Below the pieces are notes generated by a model. That model searched no databases and was not told where the DNA came from. It worked only from the letters and a program-made list of their open reading frames with translations. Of a stretch of DNA of 64,000 nucleotides, positions 23,566 to 35,452 are shown in pieces; position 1 is the stretch's first letter; each line of letters opens with the position of its first letter. The DNA is from Silene conica (taxonomy: Eukaryota; Streptophyta; Magnoliopsida; Caryophyllales; Caryophyllaceae): positions 53,106,202 to 53,170,201 of the forward strand of contig CM055312.2 of assembly GCA_029255685.2 (NCBI GenBank). Direction: 5' to 3'. A program made the translations under genes and the position numbers.

Positions 23566-24878
23566 CACTCTTATCCATTAGCCGTGTCGTCATCTAGGGT
23601 TTTCCTCGCGAACCCTAGTTGTGCGCACGACACCCATAACGACTTATTAACATATTATAATCCACAACCACAATAATAAAATATACATAAATATATGAAA
23701 CACAATTAATTCATGACAATAAATAATCAAACATGTACTAATCGTACAAACAATCATTAAATCATATTAATTACATCAATTGGCATAAACACAATTAAAA
23801 GAGAAACACCTAGTTACCTTTTTAGCAATTAATTAAAATCTTCATAAAGAATACGACCAACAAAGCCTTGTCTCCAACACGTGTCAATAACCCCGAAAAT
23901 GAACTTTAACGAAAGCGGAAATCCAAATACTTGTGATAGACATTGTACCAAACCATCACTCTTTCGAAAACGCCAAAAAGAAAGACTTCTTCTTCTTTAA
24001 ACACAAAACAAGAGACCCAAAACATAGGTCTAAAGGTCCATACAAATAATTACCAATAAAATATTTTGAATAGATTTTATTGTAGAGGTAAGAGCAAGGA
24101 TTGTGAAAATATAATTTATGTATGAGTTTAGAAGAATGAAAGATATTCAACAATGAAGTCAAAGAGAGAAAATGAGAGAAACAGACGAAAGAGACAAAGG
24201 AGGAGGACGAGTCGTGCGGCACAATCTCACGCCCAAAATATATAAATTGACCTAGTTGTTTGCTAGGTTAAATTCTATTTATAAGGAGATTAACTAATGG
24301 GCTTTTGGTCCATTAGCTCATACAATGGATTATCTGATTACAAATTGGATTGAACCATATTAAAACGCATGGAGAACTTGAAATAGACAAGTACTTATTA
24401 TATTAAAATAATTAATTATTGCACGGACGTTTTAATCCATCCAAAAGTAGATCAAAACGAGAAATAATAAAATATAGGACGGAGGTTATAAATATAGATT
24501 TCCAAAATATATTATTAAACTCCAAAATAATTAATTAAATAAAATACTTTCATAATAAAATATTATTATAAAATACGGGTTGTTACATTTTTTTATCGGC
24601 TACTATCCGTCTTAAGTTTAAAACGAGTCAGTATCGCTACTCATTGATTATAGGACACATTTTATTTTCGTCATGCATAATGTTTTTTTTTTGTCTTATT
24701 CATCGTACATATGGATATTTGACCTGTCATAAACTTAAATCGATAAGGCGTCCTAAATTAGATTTGTGTATTTTTATAATGTCAAACAAATGCATTAATT
24801 TTACTTGCGTTTAAGTAAGTATATTTTTGTTAAATATATTTTCCTTATTAATTTTTTAAATTTAATAAAATTAGACCC

Positions 24879-24907
24879 GTGCATTTTTTGTACGGACATA
24901 AAACTAG
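24879..24907 (+). mobile_element. Helitron 3' terminus
   Basis: Imperfect hairpin CCGTGCATTTTTTGTACGG followed by acataaaACTAG and T. Probably the end of a Helitron that held, or lies next to, the solo LTR; its 5' end is not assigned. Confidence 0.45.
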
Positions 24908-26037
24908 TAAGTCAAAAAGAACAACCTACCCGCTTTTTAACTTTTATTTTGAATTAATATTAATTACTAACATTATATTGGCTCATTAACCCTGTGATAA
25001 TTAAAATACCTATAAAATACTATAGATTCTACTATTTTGTATTATTTACATACATATAATGACAAAATGTTATTTCGCAACTTCGTTACTTTTTACCCTG
25101 AAAATGATGGTAACATTTTATCAAACAATGGTAACATTTTATTGTAAAAATGGCTACAATAAGTCCGTCTTATTTCAGACAGGAAAACTGCTCGTCTGAA
25201 AAAAGAATTTGCCTATAATTATATAAGTACCAAATTTATAGTTTTGGGACATTTTCTTACGGGGGTATATATTGGTTGTTTTGAATGATACAATTAGTTA
25301 ATTACTAATGAATCGTTTTCAACATAACTATGTTCTACCAAGGGTCTTGGATAAACATATTTATATTAATTTAGTGTAAAATCATGTCGTAAAAGTGTAT
25401 TTGCAATTCATCAAAATGTGGTTAGTAACGGGTTTTACACTCTATTTTTTTTTTGCTGAAAAGAGTTGAACTGAACTGGTCGTAGTGAAGCTAGATTGAA
25501 CCGAATCTGAGTTGAATTGAAATGAGAGTTAATTTGTCATGAGATAAGTTGAACTAAAGTGAATTGAACTAAATAAAGGTGAATTTAACTATCTATAGCC
25601 TATTTCGTTCTATATCATTAATAATTATACGAACGTTGTTGTATTAGTTTAAGAACATATGGAAAGCTTACGGTATTTATTTTTTATGTGTATCTTTTAA
25701 TTTTAATTATTTTTATCATGTGTATTTTGATTATTAAATCAAAATAGGGATGTCCCGATATCAGTGAGGCATGTACTCTTTAATTTAATGTTAAAAGTAT
25801 AATAAACGTTGCATTTAAATTTAATAAATTTTTTTTTGTATGTGTAACATGTTGTACATTTAAATTTGTAAAATGTTGTACATTTATATTTAAATGAAAT
25901 AGTACTACAACTATAAAAATTTTAAATGACTATTTATATATTTTTTTACATGTCCGTGCAATTTTGCAGAAATCCTAAACTAGTAATATTAAGAAATCAT
26001 TCTCCAATTCTCTTCTTCATGTCTCTTGAATTTATCA

Positions 26038-26050
26038 TGGTATCTCGAGC
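26038..26050 (+). other. primer-binding site of Copia-1
   Basis: TGGTATCTCGAGC directly follows the 5' LTR end (tatca). It is a variant of the initiator-Met tRNA complement TGGTATCAGAGC that primes minus-strand synthesis in most plant Copia elements. Confidence 0.7.
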
Positions 26051-26100
26051 ATGTTATTTTATTTCTTAGATCTACAAAACAACCAAAAAAACAAAGCACA

Positions 26101-27022
26101 ATGACGCAGGGAGAAGGATCAAAGGGAGCAGGTGCAGGAAAGAAGAATGCAGAGCATGAAAAACGAGTTATACCCATGTCGTTCTCCATCCTTCCGATAG
26201 TCCTAATATGTCACTCACAACCACCAAATTCAATGGTGACAATTATGATTTGTGGGTTGCGGCTATTAAGAATGGATTAGACACCAAGAACAAATTAGGA
26301 TTTATCGAGCGTAAGGTCGAAAAACCATCGGGAGATAAATGCGAAGACAATATCGAATTGGTGGCATGGAGAAAGTGAAATGTCATGCTAAGAAGTTCTA
26401 TTGATGAAAAGTTACATGTAATCATCGTGTTCTCTGGTAGCGTAAAGGAGATTTGGGATGAATTGCGTGACCGATATGCGACTGGAAACGCACCGCGAGT
26501 TCATTAGTTGAAAGTTGAAAGGGGAACTGAGTGAGTGAAAACAAGGTAGAGAGTCGGTGGCAGAATATTACACTCGTTTCAAGATACTATGGGACGAACT
26601 TGCCAACTAATCTCGAGTTCCGTCGTGCACATGTGGAGCAGCCGCAGAATTAATAAAGAAGAAAGAGGAACAAAAAGGTCCATCAGTCTCTGATGGGACT
26701 TGATTCGAAACTGTACGGAAATCTTCGTTCGAATCTCTTGCTGGAGGACACCATCACTTCTATTGCAAGGGCATATTCCCTTGTATTAAGGGAAGAAAGG
26801 CATGTGAACATGATTAAAGAAAGGATTGAAGCGGCTATGTCCGTGAAGACGTATGGAGCAGGAAGAACAAAAACAGCCGTAGAAAATCGGAATCAAGATG
26901 AAGAAGATGATGCTCCATATTGCATGTATTGTGGTAAACATTATCACACGGAGGAAATGTGCTATGGCAAGCATGGCTATAAAGCCGTGAAAGTGCGAGG
27001 GTGGAAGAGGCAGGGGACCTAG
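26101..27022 (+). pseudogene. Copia-1 gag
   Basis: Starts at ATG 26101, about 50 bp after the primer-binding site. After a frameshift near 26200 it reads as a typical plant Copia gag: KFNGDNYDLW, IKNGLDTKNKLGFIE, a block around EIWDELRDRYATGNAP, EYYTRFKILWDELA, then LMGLDSKLYGNLRSN. It closes with a CCHC-type zinc knuckle, CMYCGKHYHTEEMC, at about 26922-26965. Gag would form the virus-like particle and bind element RNA. Stops (e.g. near 26376 and 26531) and frameshifts make it a pseudogene. Confidence 0.85.
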
Positions 27023-27219
27023 AGGATCAAATGGAAACAGAGGAGGTTTTGTCCGTACAGGAGGAGAAATGGAGGACGCTCCCGAGATGGAGCGTACCAG
27101 GCCAAGCAACCAGCGACTCTAGTTATGCGAAAGAGACAATTTTTTTCTTTTAGTGCAGATGAAATTGAGCGAGTAAGGATCATGTTAGCATCCCGGAAGG
27201 TAGGGAAAAACTCACATGT

Positions 27220-27414
27220 ATGAGCGACAATATTAATATCGAATGCCTAATTGCCAATGGTTTTTTGCATCACATGACGGGAAGAGGAGGATGTTCAAAA
27301 AATATTCGAACAATGGGTAATTCGATTGTCGGATTGCCAGACGGAAGAAAACTGGAGGCAACCGACCATGGAGAAGTCCTTTTGAACGACAACTTTGTGC
27401 TAAAAGACGATTAT
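27220..27414 (+). pseudogene. Copia-1 protease remnant
   Basis: Reads LIANGFLHHMTGRGG, a decayed version of the Copia protease region in which the catalytic D-S-G-A precedes xHMT; here the aspartate is gone. It continues as IVGLPDGRKLEATDHGEVLL and then runs into Copia-2 internal sequence at about 27415. The integrase that should follow is absent. Confidence 0.7.
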
Positions 27415-28582
27415 TTTAGAAGATAACTTAGTCGTGAGGTAAAAGGTTTACAACGACTCAAGTTCCAAGATATTAAATAAAGATTTAAGATAATCTTTGA
27501 CTTACATTCATTGACTATACATCTTAATGACTTGTAATTTAATTACATGGTCATCACAAGATTCTACAAAATATATAAGTTCATTATAATTATGTGAAAG
27601 CATTTCTGTAACTGGGAGTTACATCAAGCACATGATTCACTAGTCATGGGATGACTTATCTCTTTCAGGTCAAAGAGCATATATATGGACATGATCCATA
27701 AAGTGAACGCTTATGCAAATCGTGTTATCAAGATAACCCGAAATGAAGATAATTCCAATTCTAAATAAAGTGTTTGTGAGACACTTAAGCTAATTGTAAA
27801 TTAAACAGTGATCAAGAGTTGACCACTTGGATGGGGTAATCCACTAATTGTTTGAGTTATTTATAACTCACCCAAGGTCATGTAATATTCAAATGGGATG
27901 GTAAGACCATATTGAACCCCATTAAAGTGAATTGAATTATCATCACCTCGCCCCTGGTAGCTTGAATGAGGTGACTTCTCAAAGCTACTAGATGAGTGAT
28001 GCGATTGATGGCAAGTTCAACTGCCATAGAGCCATACAGGATGACTAGTCGATCACCTAGGCAAGGACATGTTAAGATACATTTGTCGGGCTAATGATCG
28101 CTGATAGAGCTCTGGCTTTTCTTTCTAAAGATTGTCTGGTCGTGGCGGTAGCTTCTATCGTGTTTCACATGAGTCAATTCTTGGACTAATGACTATTAGC
28201 CTAAGGTGGCATAGTTTTCAGATTAACTTTGATTTGTGTCCTAACACCTTCGTAACTAGGGTTTACAAAGACATATTTTGGGTTATGATGGGTTGTGGCC
28301 AGCCGGAAGGAATAGGTCGATTAGGAATTGTCCATCCCTTGTCAGGGTTGAGAAATATCTCTAGGCCACTCGAGGAGAAAAATAACTAGAAATGCGTGGC
28401 CACGCTCGGAAGGTATCTATGGTAGATAACTCCGGTCAGACAGTTATAACTCCAGATCGAGAAAAACCACTCTAGATAAGATCAATTGCAAGTACGACCT
28501 GAGATGATGCCTTGCATTGAGTGGTAGATAGTATATGACAAGAGAATTGGTAACGCACACTTGTCGCGGACAAGTGGGAGAT
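27415..28582 (+). mobile_element. Copia-2 3' internal region, first copy
   Basis: Non-coding sequence nearly the same as 45037-46201, starting gaagataacttagtcgtg and ending in the hairpin (28558-28576) and polypurine tract before LTR2. It joins Copia-1 protease directly, with no 5' LTR, so the junction near 27415 is a deletion or recombination breakpoint. Confidence 0.8.
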
Positions 28583-31216
28583 ATTTGGAGGTAGTGTCCT
28601 CGACAATAATGCGTTGACATAATTAAATCTCATTTGAATGAAACACAACTGGGAATGTTACTCTTTTGAAGTCGACTGATCAACATTTACCGATAATGAT
28701 TGGCTGTCTAGAGTGACATTATCATCATATGATGGTGGTGATCAGTTGATCCCTTAAGGTCATATCTTAAAGGAATTCCGTCTCAATGGAATATTTAATT
28801 AAATCGTACCGGATACGAATTAATTAATAACTAGAAATTTGGAAATGATTTTACGTAACGTATATTATTATAATGGGATTATAATAATAAGGATTATTTC
28901 ATGAGAATAATCCATCCTATGGGTTGTAACATCCCGTAATTCAGGAGACCTTTAGAATAGTGCAAAAGTGACATTTTAACTTAGTATTAATTTATTCTAA
29001 GTTATTTTAAGTTATTTTGAATTAATCGGAATTAATATAATTTAGTAAAATATAATTTTATAAAGATTTCGGATTAAAGTCGTAAAGTCGTAAAGTCGTA
29101 ACTTTATATATTTAATCAAGGTCGTCCACTTAATAAGTTTATTATATAGTCGTATATAAATTTAATATTTTAGTAATAATAGTTTTAGTATCGGAATCGG
29201 TTTCGAATTCATATACGAGTTTCGTGACTCGAGCAACGCCCGAGCCACGACTAATCTGACCGAGCAATAACAACAGTAGTACTGTGTTACCAAAACACAA
29301 ATACCGTGCTCTTTGTTCTCCTCATTAGCCTTCTTCTACTTCATCTTCAACCTCTAAACAACATATGATTTCAATGACAAAATCCCACATAAATCCTTCA
29401 TTTCTCAACCAAATGCAATAAAAATCATAGTTTCGGAATCCTCTCTTCATTCCTCACCTTTTAGTAAGTTTAGATTTCAATTCCCCAAATTATTTTAAGA
29501 CAACTTTTTTTAGGGTTTCGATTTTAAGGCTAATATAAGTGGTTTAATAGTTGTTTTAGGTGAAGAATACAAGGATGAACATGGAGACTCATTTATGCTT
29601 GAAGAAGAACCCGTTTATGGCCCTTAAAGATCTCGGTTTTCACTAGTTAGGATTTCTTCTCTTTTTCTAATTCAAGGTAACATTTCCGAGTGCCTCGACG
29701 AATTTATGCTACAATAATTATGTGTTTGTTGCTTGGATGTTATTGGATGTTGTCTTAGATTGAGTAGACATGAGATTTCATAGTGCTTTGAGTTAATGAA
29801 TGATGGTTTTAGTATGAATATATGATGGGTATAATCTGACATTGTGGAGTTAAATTGTAGTTGCTGCTTGTGGTTGTCTCGTTGTTGTGCTCACTGTCGT
29901 TACCATTACTTGGTTGTTAAATTCTGTTTTAATGCAGTAGCTACTGAATTCTATTCTTTTCATGCATTTTATTGCTGTCGGATTTACTGCTACAAGCCTA
30001 CAACATATACTACTACCCAATGCTACAACACTCTACATTCTGGTTTCTTTTTCTGGTATGTACCTGTACTTCTGTTCTGTGCAACCGTTACTGTCCCTGA
30101 ACATCTGATTCTGCTTCTGAACTACCATACTACTCTACTGTTCCCTGCATTGTACCATGCCATTTCTGCTACTGAACACTGCTACGTTCTGCACCTTACA
30201 GTCCCTGCCCATTGCTGTTATCAAATCTGCATTCGACTGCCTACACCACTACCCCACCCCATTCATGCTGCTGCACTACCACCTATTAATATCTGCACTG
30301 CAGACTACCACCTGCACATTACTACTATATTCTACACCTTCCCCTATCCCCTTGCCTGCTCAGTTCACTATCCCTGCCCGTGTCTCTGGTCTGTTCAGAC
30401 CAGACCAGTACTGCACGCGTCTGTACTGCCTTATGTTTACTGGTACTGTTGTTGATGCGTGTCTAGGCTACTACCTGCTGTTACCCTCCCCCTTATTTGG
30501 CCTGTTTAGACCAGATTACTAATGCACTAACCTCGCGCCACTACACTAACCTTACGCTACTGCATACTGCTGCTGCTATTACCTACAATGCTGCCATTTT
30601 GTCAGTCTACTGTTGCCGTGATTCAGGGCTGCAAGCTATACCGCTACCTTGTGCTACTGAATGCCTATTTTGTATGTGATGAGCGTGGATTATAAGTACA
30701 TAGTAGTGTATAGTCATGTAATGGAAAGGGGTAGCTAGTGGGTACCATGGTAAGTATGGGATATGCAAGCATAGAGTGCAATTACGTAATTGGGGTAGTT
30801 AGTTAGGTTTACCATTATACTAATTGCTAATCTCCTATATCTCATTCCCATTACTCTTAGGAAATAGTTTTTAAGTGGAGTAAATCATTTCTCATACTAA
30901 TAATATTAAGAGTAATATTATTATATTTTCTAGTATACTAATATCAATTTTCTAGTAACAAAATTGATTTTAGCTTGAGATCGGGTCCTTGATAAGAGCT
31001 TTTGGAGACGATTTCATCATAAATCATTCTAAGGGTATTTCGGTTTCTTGAAGACTCATTAATAGGTGATTATTGAGTATAAACCTTTTAAAACCAATGT
31101 AAGGACATTCATCCTTCTTATGTAATCATCATGCATGCATAAGATCTAGTTAAGTTTTAATGACTAAACTTAAAGAAATAAAACTCATATGAGATATGAG
31201 AACATAAACTGAAATA
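28583..31216 (+). mobile_element. Copia-2 LTR2, interrupted
   Basis: Starts after the polypurine tract with a mutated TG (atttggaggtagtgtcc against tgttggaggtagtgtcc in LTR3). The left part matches LTR3 to about 28845 and the right part from about 30833 to 31216. An unrelated chromovirus-like LTR sits in between. It is preceded by a 3' internal region and followed by a leader and gag, so it acts as 3' LTR of one unit and 5' LTR of the next. The last about 11 bp and the primer-binding site are lost. Confidence 0.75.
28925..30800 (+). mobile_element. chromovirus-like LTR inserted in LTR2
   Basis: Begins TGTAACATCCCGTAATTC like the LTR start at 5428. It has a leader-like CT-rich stretch around 29310-29400 and a pyrimidine-rich block at 30050-30560. 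There is no coding sequence. The right edge is uncertain because no GTTACA terminus or TSD was found before LTR2 homology resumes near 30833. The 203-codon ORF here is an artefact of the pyrimidine-rich composition. Confidence 0.5.
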
Positions 31217-33253
31217 GAGCATTACGGTGTCACATGCAATATTTAAAGTGCCTAAAAAAAATTTCAGATTTTTTAGACTACTTTTGCATGATTTATGATT
31301 TTTAGAGTAAATATCGTATTAATAGTGACTAAATTCGACTTTAATAGTTAGAGTTGAAATTTTGCCATAAAATTTTTACACAGTGTCACATGCAATATTT
31401 ACAGAATGTATATAAATTTTGAGAATTTTTTCGCTTGTGCTGCATGATTTATGATGTTAATGGTTAAAATCGACTAAGTAGTGACTAAATGTGTTAAAAA
31501 TAGTTAATCTTAAAATTATCGCATAAAAGTTTACCCATAGATGTCTTATATGATAGGTACATCAGATCCAAAAGTTGGATATCAAAAAGTTTCTAGTTTT
31601 ATAATTATTAATTTTATGAAATAATTGTTAATAATTGTAATTTTTGAGTCATAAAAATTAAAAATTCCAATTGGCCTGAAATTTTTGGTCATTTCCAGAT
31701 TCCAAAAGGTATTTTAGGGTGACTAAAAATTTATAGCAATTTTATTGCAAGTTATTATAATTAAATTGGATTTTTAACAAAAAAACTCATATTTTACGAT
31801 TTATTTAAGAAATATCCTAATTCTTTTTGCATGAGGCCATTTTATTAAGTTTTGAAATTTTAGAAATTTCCAGAATGTTCAAAATTTTAAATTTTGAATT
31901 TTCCAAATTTTTATTGACTCATTTGGCCATTTTCCTTTATTTTTCGATAAGTACGAATAATTTATGAACAATAATGCAAAATCGAGTTGAATCATGATCA
32001 AAATTAGTGGGGACTATATTTTGATGCCTAAAGAGTCTTAGGAAGATTAACTTGGACATAAATGAGATTTATGTAATTTTGGTGATTTTAAGAGTTAAAA
32101 TCACGCATATCCTTAAAACCGTAAACAAATATGAGATATTTGCTCTTAGTAAAGGCGATTTGGCATTAGAAATTGGCCTGTGCATACATATTTTAATATT
32201 GCAGTTTATTTAATATGAATGTCATATTTGGATTGTTTTATATAATTTGGAATTATGTATTTTTTCTTAGTATGGCCTTAGCTTTAATCAATATTACTCG
32301 TAATGAAAGGGAATATTGATTCGATTGTAATTTATGTGATCTCGAATCACGGGTTTGTAATTTAATAGATTTAAATTTCAGTTTTACAATAGAATAGTTG
32401 TATTACTTAGCTGTAATTCCGGAGATCCAAAAGACGGAGCCATACGGAAAGGAGTTCCGTCAAAGACGGTGTTTTTTTGGATGACGTGCTCTTGAAGTTG
32501 AAGGGACCAAGGAGTTGGTTTCCGAATTTGTATTAGTTAATTGGTTTTCTATTACTAGGAAGGTCATACTAGGATTTTATTGTTTTATTGCTTTTAATTT
32601 GCTTTATTTATATGTTTGCATGCATAGCCAAATCGCCATAAACATGCATATTAGAATAATCGTTAATAAATATCCATGTCAATTATTATTATCGAAGTTC
32701 ACCAATTTAGTTCACTTAAAAGGCGATAGATAATAAATTGACAAGACCTCTATTTTATTAAAACAATTGAGATTAGCCTTACCAAATAGTAGAACTCATG
32801 AACTTCTATTACGTGGGGTGGTGCTAGTCCAGTGGGCAGTACGAACGCCATTACGTAGGATAAGTACGGCGATGAGGTGGATTCAGTCCAGTGGGCAGAT
32901 CGCATCTCGATGCAATCGAAATTTGGTTTGTACTCAACAGAAGTGTAGAGGACCAGTGATCAATGTGTTCCGGGCTAAGATGAATAAATAGTTATTTTTC
33001 ATCGACCGAGATTTCTAGAGTAAAACGGGTTAAAAGTTAACCCACCAAATCATATCATTAAGTCAAAGTTCCAGTGGTTCACGATTTTGGTGGTATAGGG
33101 TTTGGGTCTTGGAATCGTTTATGAAATTGGATAGAGGTCATTTTATAAATGCCTTAACTTGATTAAAATGTTTACATGTTAAATTGAAAACGATAAGTGT
33201 TTAATATCTTCAAATGTTTAATTTGTAGTTAAGTCTTCAAATCAATATCAATC
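31217..33253 (+). mobile_element. Copia-2 untranslated leader
   Basis: Long non-coding leader between LTR2 and gag. Its second half resembles the Copia-3 leader (a tgtaattt-rich block followed by gagatccaaaagacggagcc, compared with agaccaaagacggagaccgg at about 36565). A direct repeat of about 160 bp starts at 31232 and 31385 (gtgtcacatgcaatattta). ORFs at 32515-32991 are not convincing. Confidence 0.6.
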
Positions 33254-34200
33254 ATGACAACTTCCACTACTCCAAACACCACATCACACACTTCATGGTT
33301 ACGATCCTTCATGGATCGTTGTAAGCTAGAAAAGAATGGGGCAAACTTTACCGATTGGGATGCCCAACTTAAGTTGGCCGCAGAAGGTGATGGTAAAACT
33401 CAATACCTCATCGAAGAATCATCCGCCGTACCTGAAGCTAATGCCAATGTCGCAACTAGGCGAGCCTATGAGACCTATCATAATGAGTCTGTGGCGATCA
33501 AAAATGTTTTGATCTTCTATATGGAGCCAAAGCTTCAAAGGAGTGCCATTAAAATTGGCACTGCCTATGAAATCTACTCCAAGCTAGTGACAATGTTCTC
33601 GAAGGCTTCGAGAATTGTCCAATATGAGGCGATATCAGCTTTCTTTAACCCCAATCTAAAGGAGGGAAAAAAGTTAGCCCTCACGTGCTCAAGCTTATAG
33701 AGCACGTTGAGACTCTTAGATTGAATCAAGTTGATATTCCTAAGGAACTAGTGATTGACAGAATCCTCCACTCCTTGTCTAAGGTCAAAACTTATGTTCA
33801 ATTCAGGGTGAATTTTAACATGAGAAACCAAGAGACATCCCTTGATGAATTGCACAATATAACTGTGCAAGTTGAAAAGGATATGGGCCTAAATGTTAGT
33901 GCTCCTAAGGATGTGCTCAATATTAACTCAAAGAGCAAGGGGAAGTTCAAAAGGAAAGCCAAGGTAGAACGGAAGCAAGCTTCCAGCAGTTCTAAGAGGG
34001 TGTCTTCTGAAGCAAGCACCTCAAATCCCAAGGAAAGCTTTCATCAAGGAGCAAAATGCTTTTATTGCAACGGTAAAAGGGCATTGGAAGAGGAATTGCT
34101 CCAAGTATCTCAGTGATCTCAAAGTTGGGAGGATTCTTCCAGTTGGTATAATAACTATCCCTATTTTATATTTATCTCAACTTTAGTATTATGTTACAAG
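33254..34200 (+). pseudogene. Copia-2 gag
   Basis: ATG at 33254 opens a Copia-type gag: a capsid region with NGANFTDWDAQLKLAAEGDG, AIKNVLIFYMEPKLQR and YEISSK-like helices, then TLRLNQVDIPKELVIDRILH and FNMRNQETSLDELHN. A lysine-rich linker leads to a zinc knuckle that begins CFYCNGK. A 1-bp frameshift near 33690 and another inside the knuckle (CFYCNGK, then GHWKRNC in the next frame, near 34075) break it. It is homologous to the Copia-3 gag. No protease, integrase or RT follows; the next about 150 bp are non-coding until the Copia-3 insertion. Confidence 0.85.
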
Positions 34201-34360
34201 TTGTGTTGTGAATGCTCTTCTTATTAGAATTAGGGCATGAGAGCAAGGATAAGGGAAAAGAAAAACAAGCTTGAAAGATCAAAAGGGAACTAAGGGTAGC
34301 TCCCTAGGAGATGATCAAGAAGCTTAGTTTCTCGTTATTTTGCTCATGATTCAAAGTGTT

Positions 34361-34365
34361 GTTAA
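34361..34365 (+). repeat. target-site duplication of Copia-3 (left)
   Basis: GTTAA directly before the Copia-3 5' LTR, repeated at 43251-43255 after the 3' LTR. Confidence 0.9.
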
Positions 34366-35438
34366 TGTTGGAGCTGGTGTCCTCCACATGTAGTGTGATA
34401 ACGTCATTGCACATACACTTGTACGAACAAGTGGGAGATTGTTGGGGCTGGTGTTCTTGACAGTTAGTATAATGACTTATTAAATCTCCTAAAGGATCAC
34501 AAGGGCATACTTTGGTATTATTATCAGTTGATCCACGTTTATCAATAACCGTTGGCTTGCTAGATAGGTTTGACGTTATTGTCATACGGATGGCGGTGAT
34601 CAACTGGTCCCTATACGTCACATCTATAGGACACGTTTGAGAGATGTGAAGGTATGAAAATGCAGTCACATTTATGTTGAATACGACTAAACAGATAGTC
34701 GGAGGTATTGACTATTAAATTAGTCAATAAGATGTTGAGATAATTATTTAATACGGATTCAATAATTTTAGCTAATACGGATTACATGATTAATTCGTAA
34801 ATTAAAAATAAACGGTTATATTTAATTAAATATTGAATTCGTGTATTAATATAAGCATTTATATTGATTGAGCTAATTATACAATATCGTAATTTTCTTA
34901 TCAGACCATTATTAATGTATCGACTGCATTAATATCTGATAACATGTATACGATTTATAATTAAAACCCGCGGATTATATTTTAGCATTAGGGTCGAATC
35001 ACACGTTAGAATAAGGTGAGAATGGAAAGCCCACTCTCACCCTATGACTCGGCCGGCCGTGTAGGGTTACAAAAGGAGAGTAATTCTCCTTTTGTCAACT
35101 ACGGGTAATTCATATTTACAAACATTAGGGTTTTTGAGAGCAGCTTTCTCCCAAAAACCTAGATATCACATCTAAAACTCACAAAAACTCTCCCCATATT
35201 GCAAAGCAATTGGAGAGTATTTCTAGCACACGCGGCATCATCTCAGACGGGTCTTGGGTGCAAGTTATAGGAGGGAATTTCTATTAATTCCTGTTCGTAG
35301 GCCATTCGCGTTAGGACCTAAGGTTGTGCATCCTTTCCTTTCGTTTTTATGTTTTTCATCTTATGACTATATTCACATGTGTAAATTCTCGTTATAATCC
35401 TGTAATTTTAAGGGTGAATATACGGAAATTCCCCAGCA
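34366..35438 (+). repeat. Copia-3 5' LTR
   Basis: TGTTGGAGCTGG to TTCCCCAGCA, 1073 bp. The first 74 bp (34366-34439) contain a copy of the hairpin and polypurine tract (34416-34438) and are followed by a second LTR-like start, TGTTGGGGCTGG, at 34440. The LTR has therefore incorporated a duplicated U3 boundary. Confidence 0.92.
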
Positions 35439-35440
35439 AG

Positions 35441-35452
35441 TGGTATCAGAGC
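35441..35452 (+). other. primer-binding site of Copia-3
   Basis: TGGTATCAGAGC, exact complement of the initiator-Met tRNA 3' end, two bases after the LTR. Confidence 0.9.

Larger units (their letters stand above)
22036..24587 (-). mobile_element. 2.55-kb solo LTR, chromovirus-like
   Basis: Bounded by TGTAACAACCCGG and CGGGTTGTTACA, with T-run flanks (ttttt on both sides, compatible with a 5-bp TSD). No internal region or second LTR is present, as expected after LTR-LTR recombination. On the minus strand a TATA box (cttataaatagaat, near 24277) lies in a promoter-like position, which sets the orientation. Termini and size resemble large chromovirus LTRs such as that at 28925. It carries two internal tandem arrays. 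Confidence 0.6.
19730..25983 (+). mobile_element. candidate Helitron region
   Basis: The left end reads A then TCTATATATTTATATATAAT. The right end is CCGTGCAATTTTGCAG, a short spacer and AAACTAG before T, directly against the last Copia-1 5' LTR piece. A further Helitron-type 3' end lies at 24879-24907 and a solo LTR at 22036-24587, so at least two Helitron copies may be merged here. No Rep/helicase gene was seen. The long stretch is otherwise AT-rich non-coding; the 162-codon ORF at 20631-21119 has no recognisable domain. Confidence 0.4.
10974..26037 (+). repeat. 5' LTR of Copia-1, interrupted
   Basis: Pieces matching the 3' LTR: 10974-11044 (tattgtgtcgattgtatata to ctaggtaa), 19452-19490 (ttagttacctaaaatattgg and following) and 25984-26037 (aatattaagaaatcattctc to tatca). 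The first two pieces meet in the 3' LTR at ggtaattagttacc, which acts as the empty-site control for the Helitron and hAT insertions. The LTR ends just before a primer-binding site at 26038. Confidence 0.78.

Noticed and set aside
29844..30455. 203-codon open frame on the plus strand
   Set aside because: It lies in a pyrimidine-rich stretch of a chromovirus-like LTR. The translation is dominated by Cys, His, Tyr and Leu without any domain, and a second frame is also open here.
34366..34439. separate 74-bp insertion before the LTR
   Set aside because: The same 74 bp are present at the start of both LTRs and the GTTAA duplication lies outside them, so they belong to the LTR.
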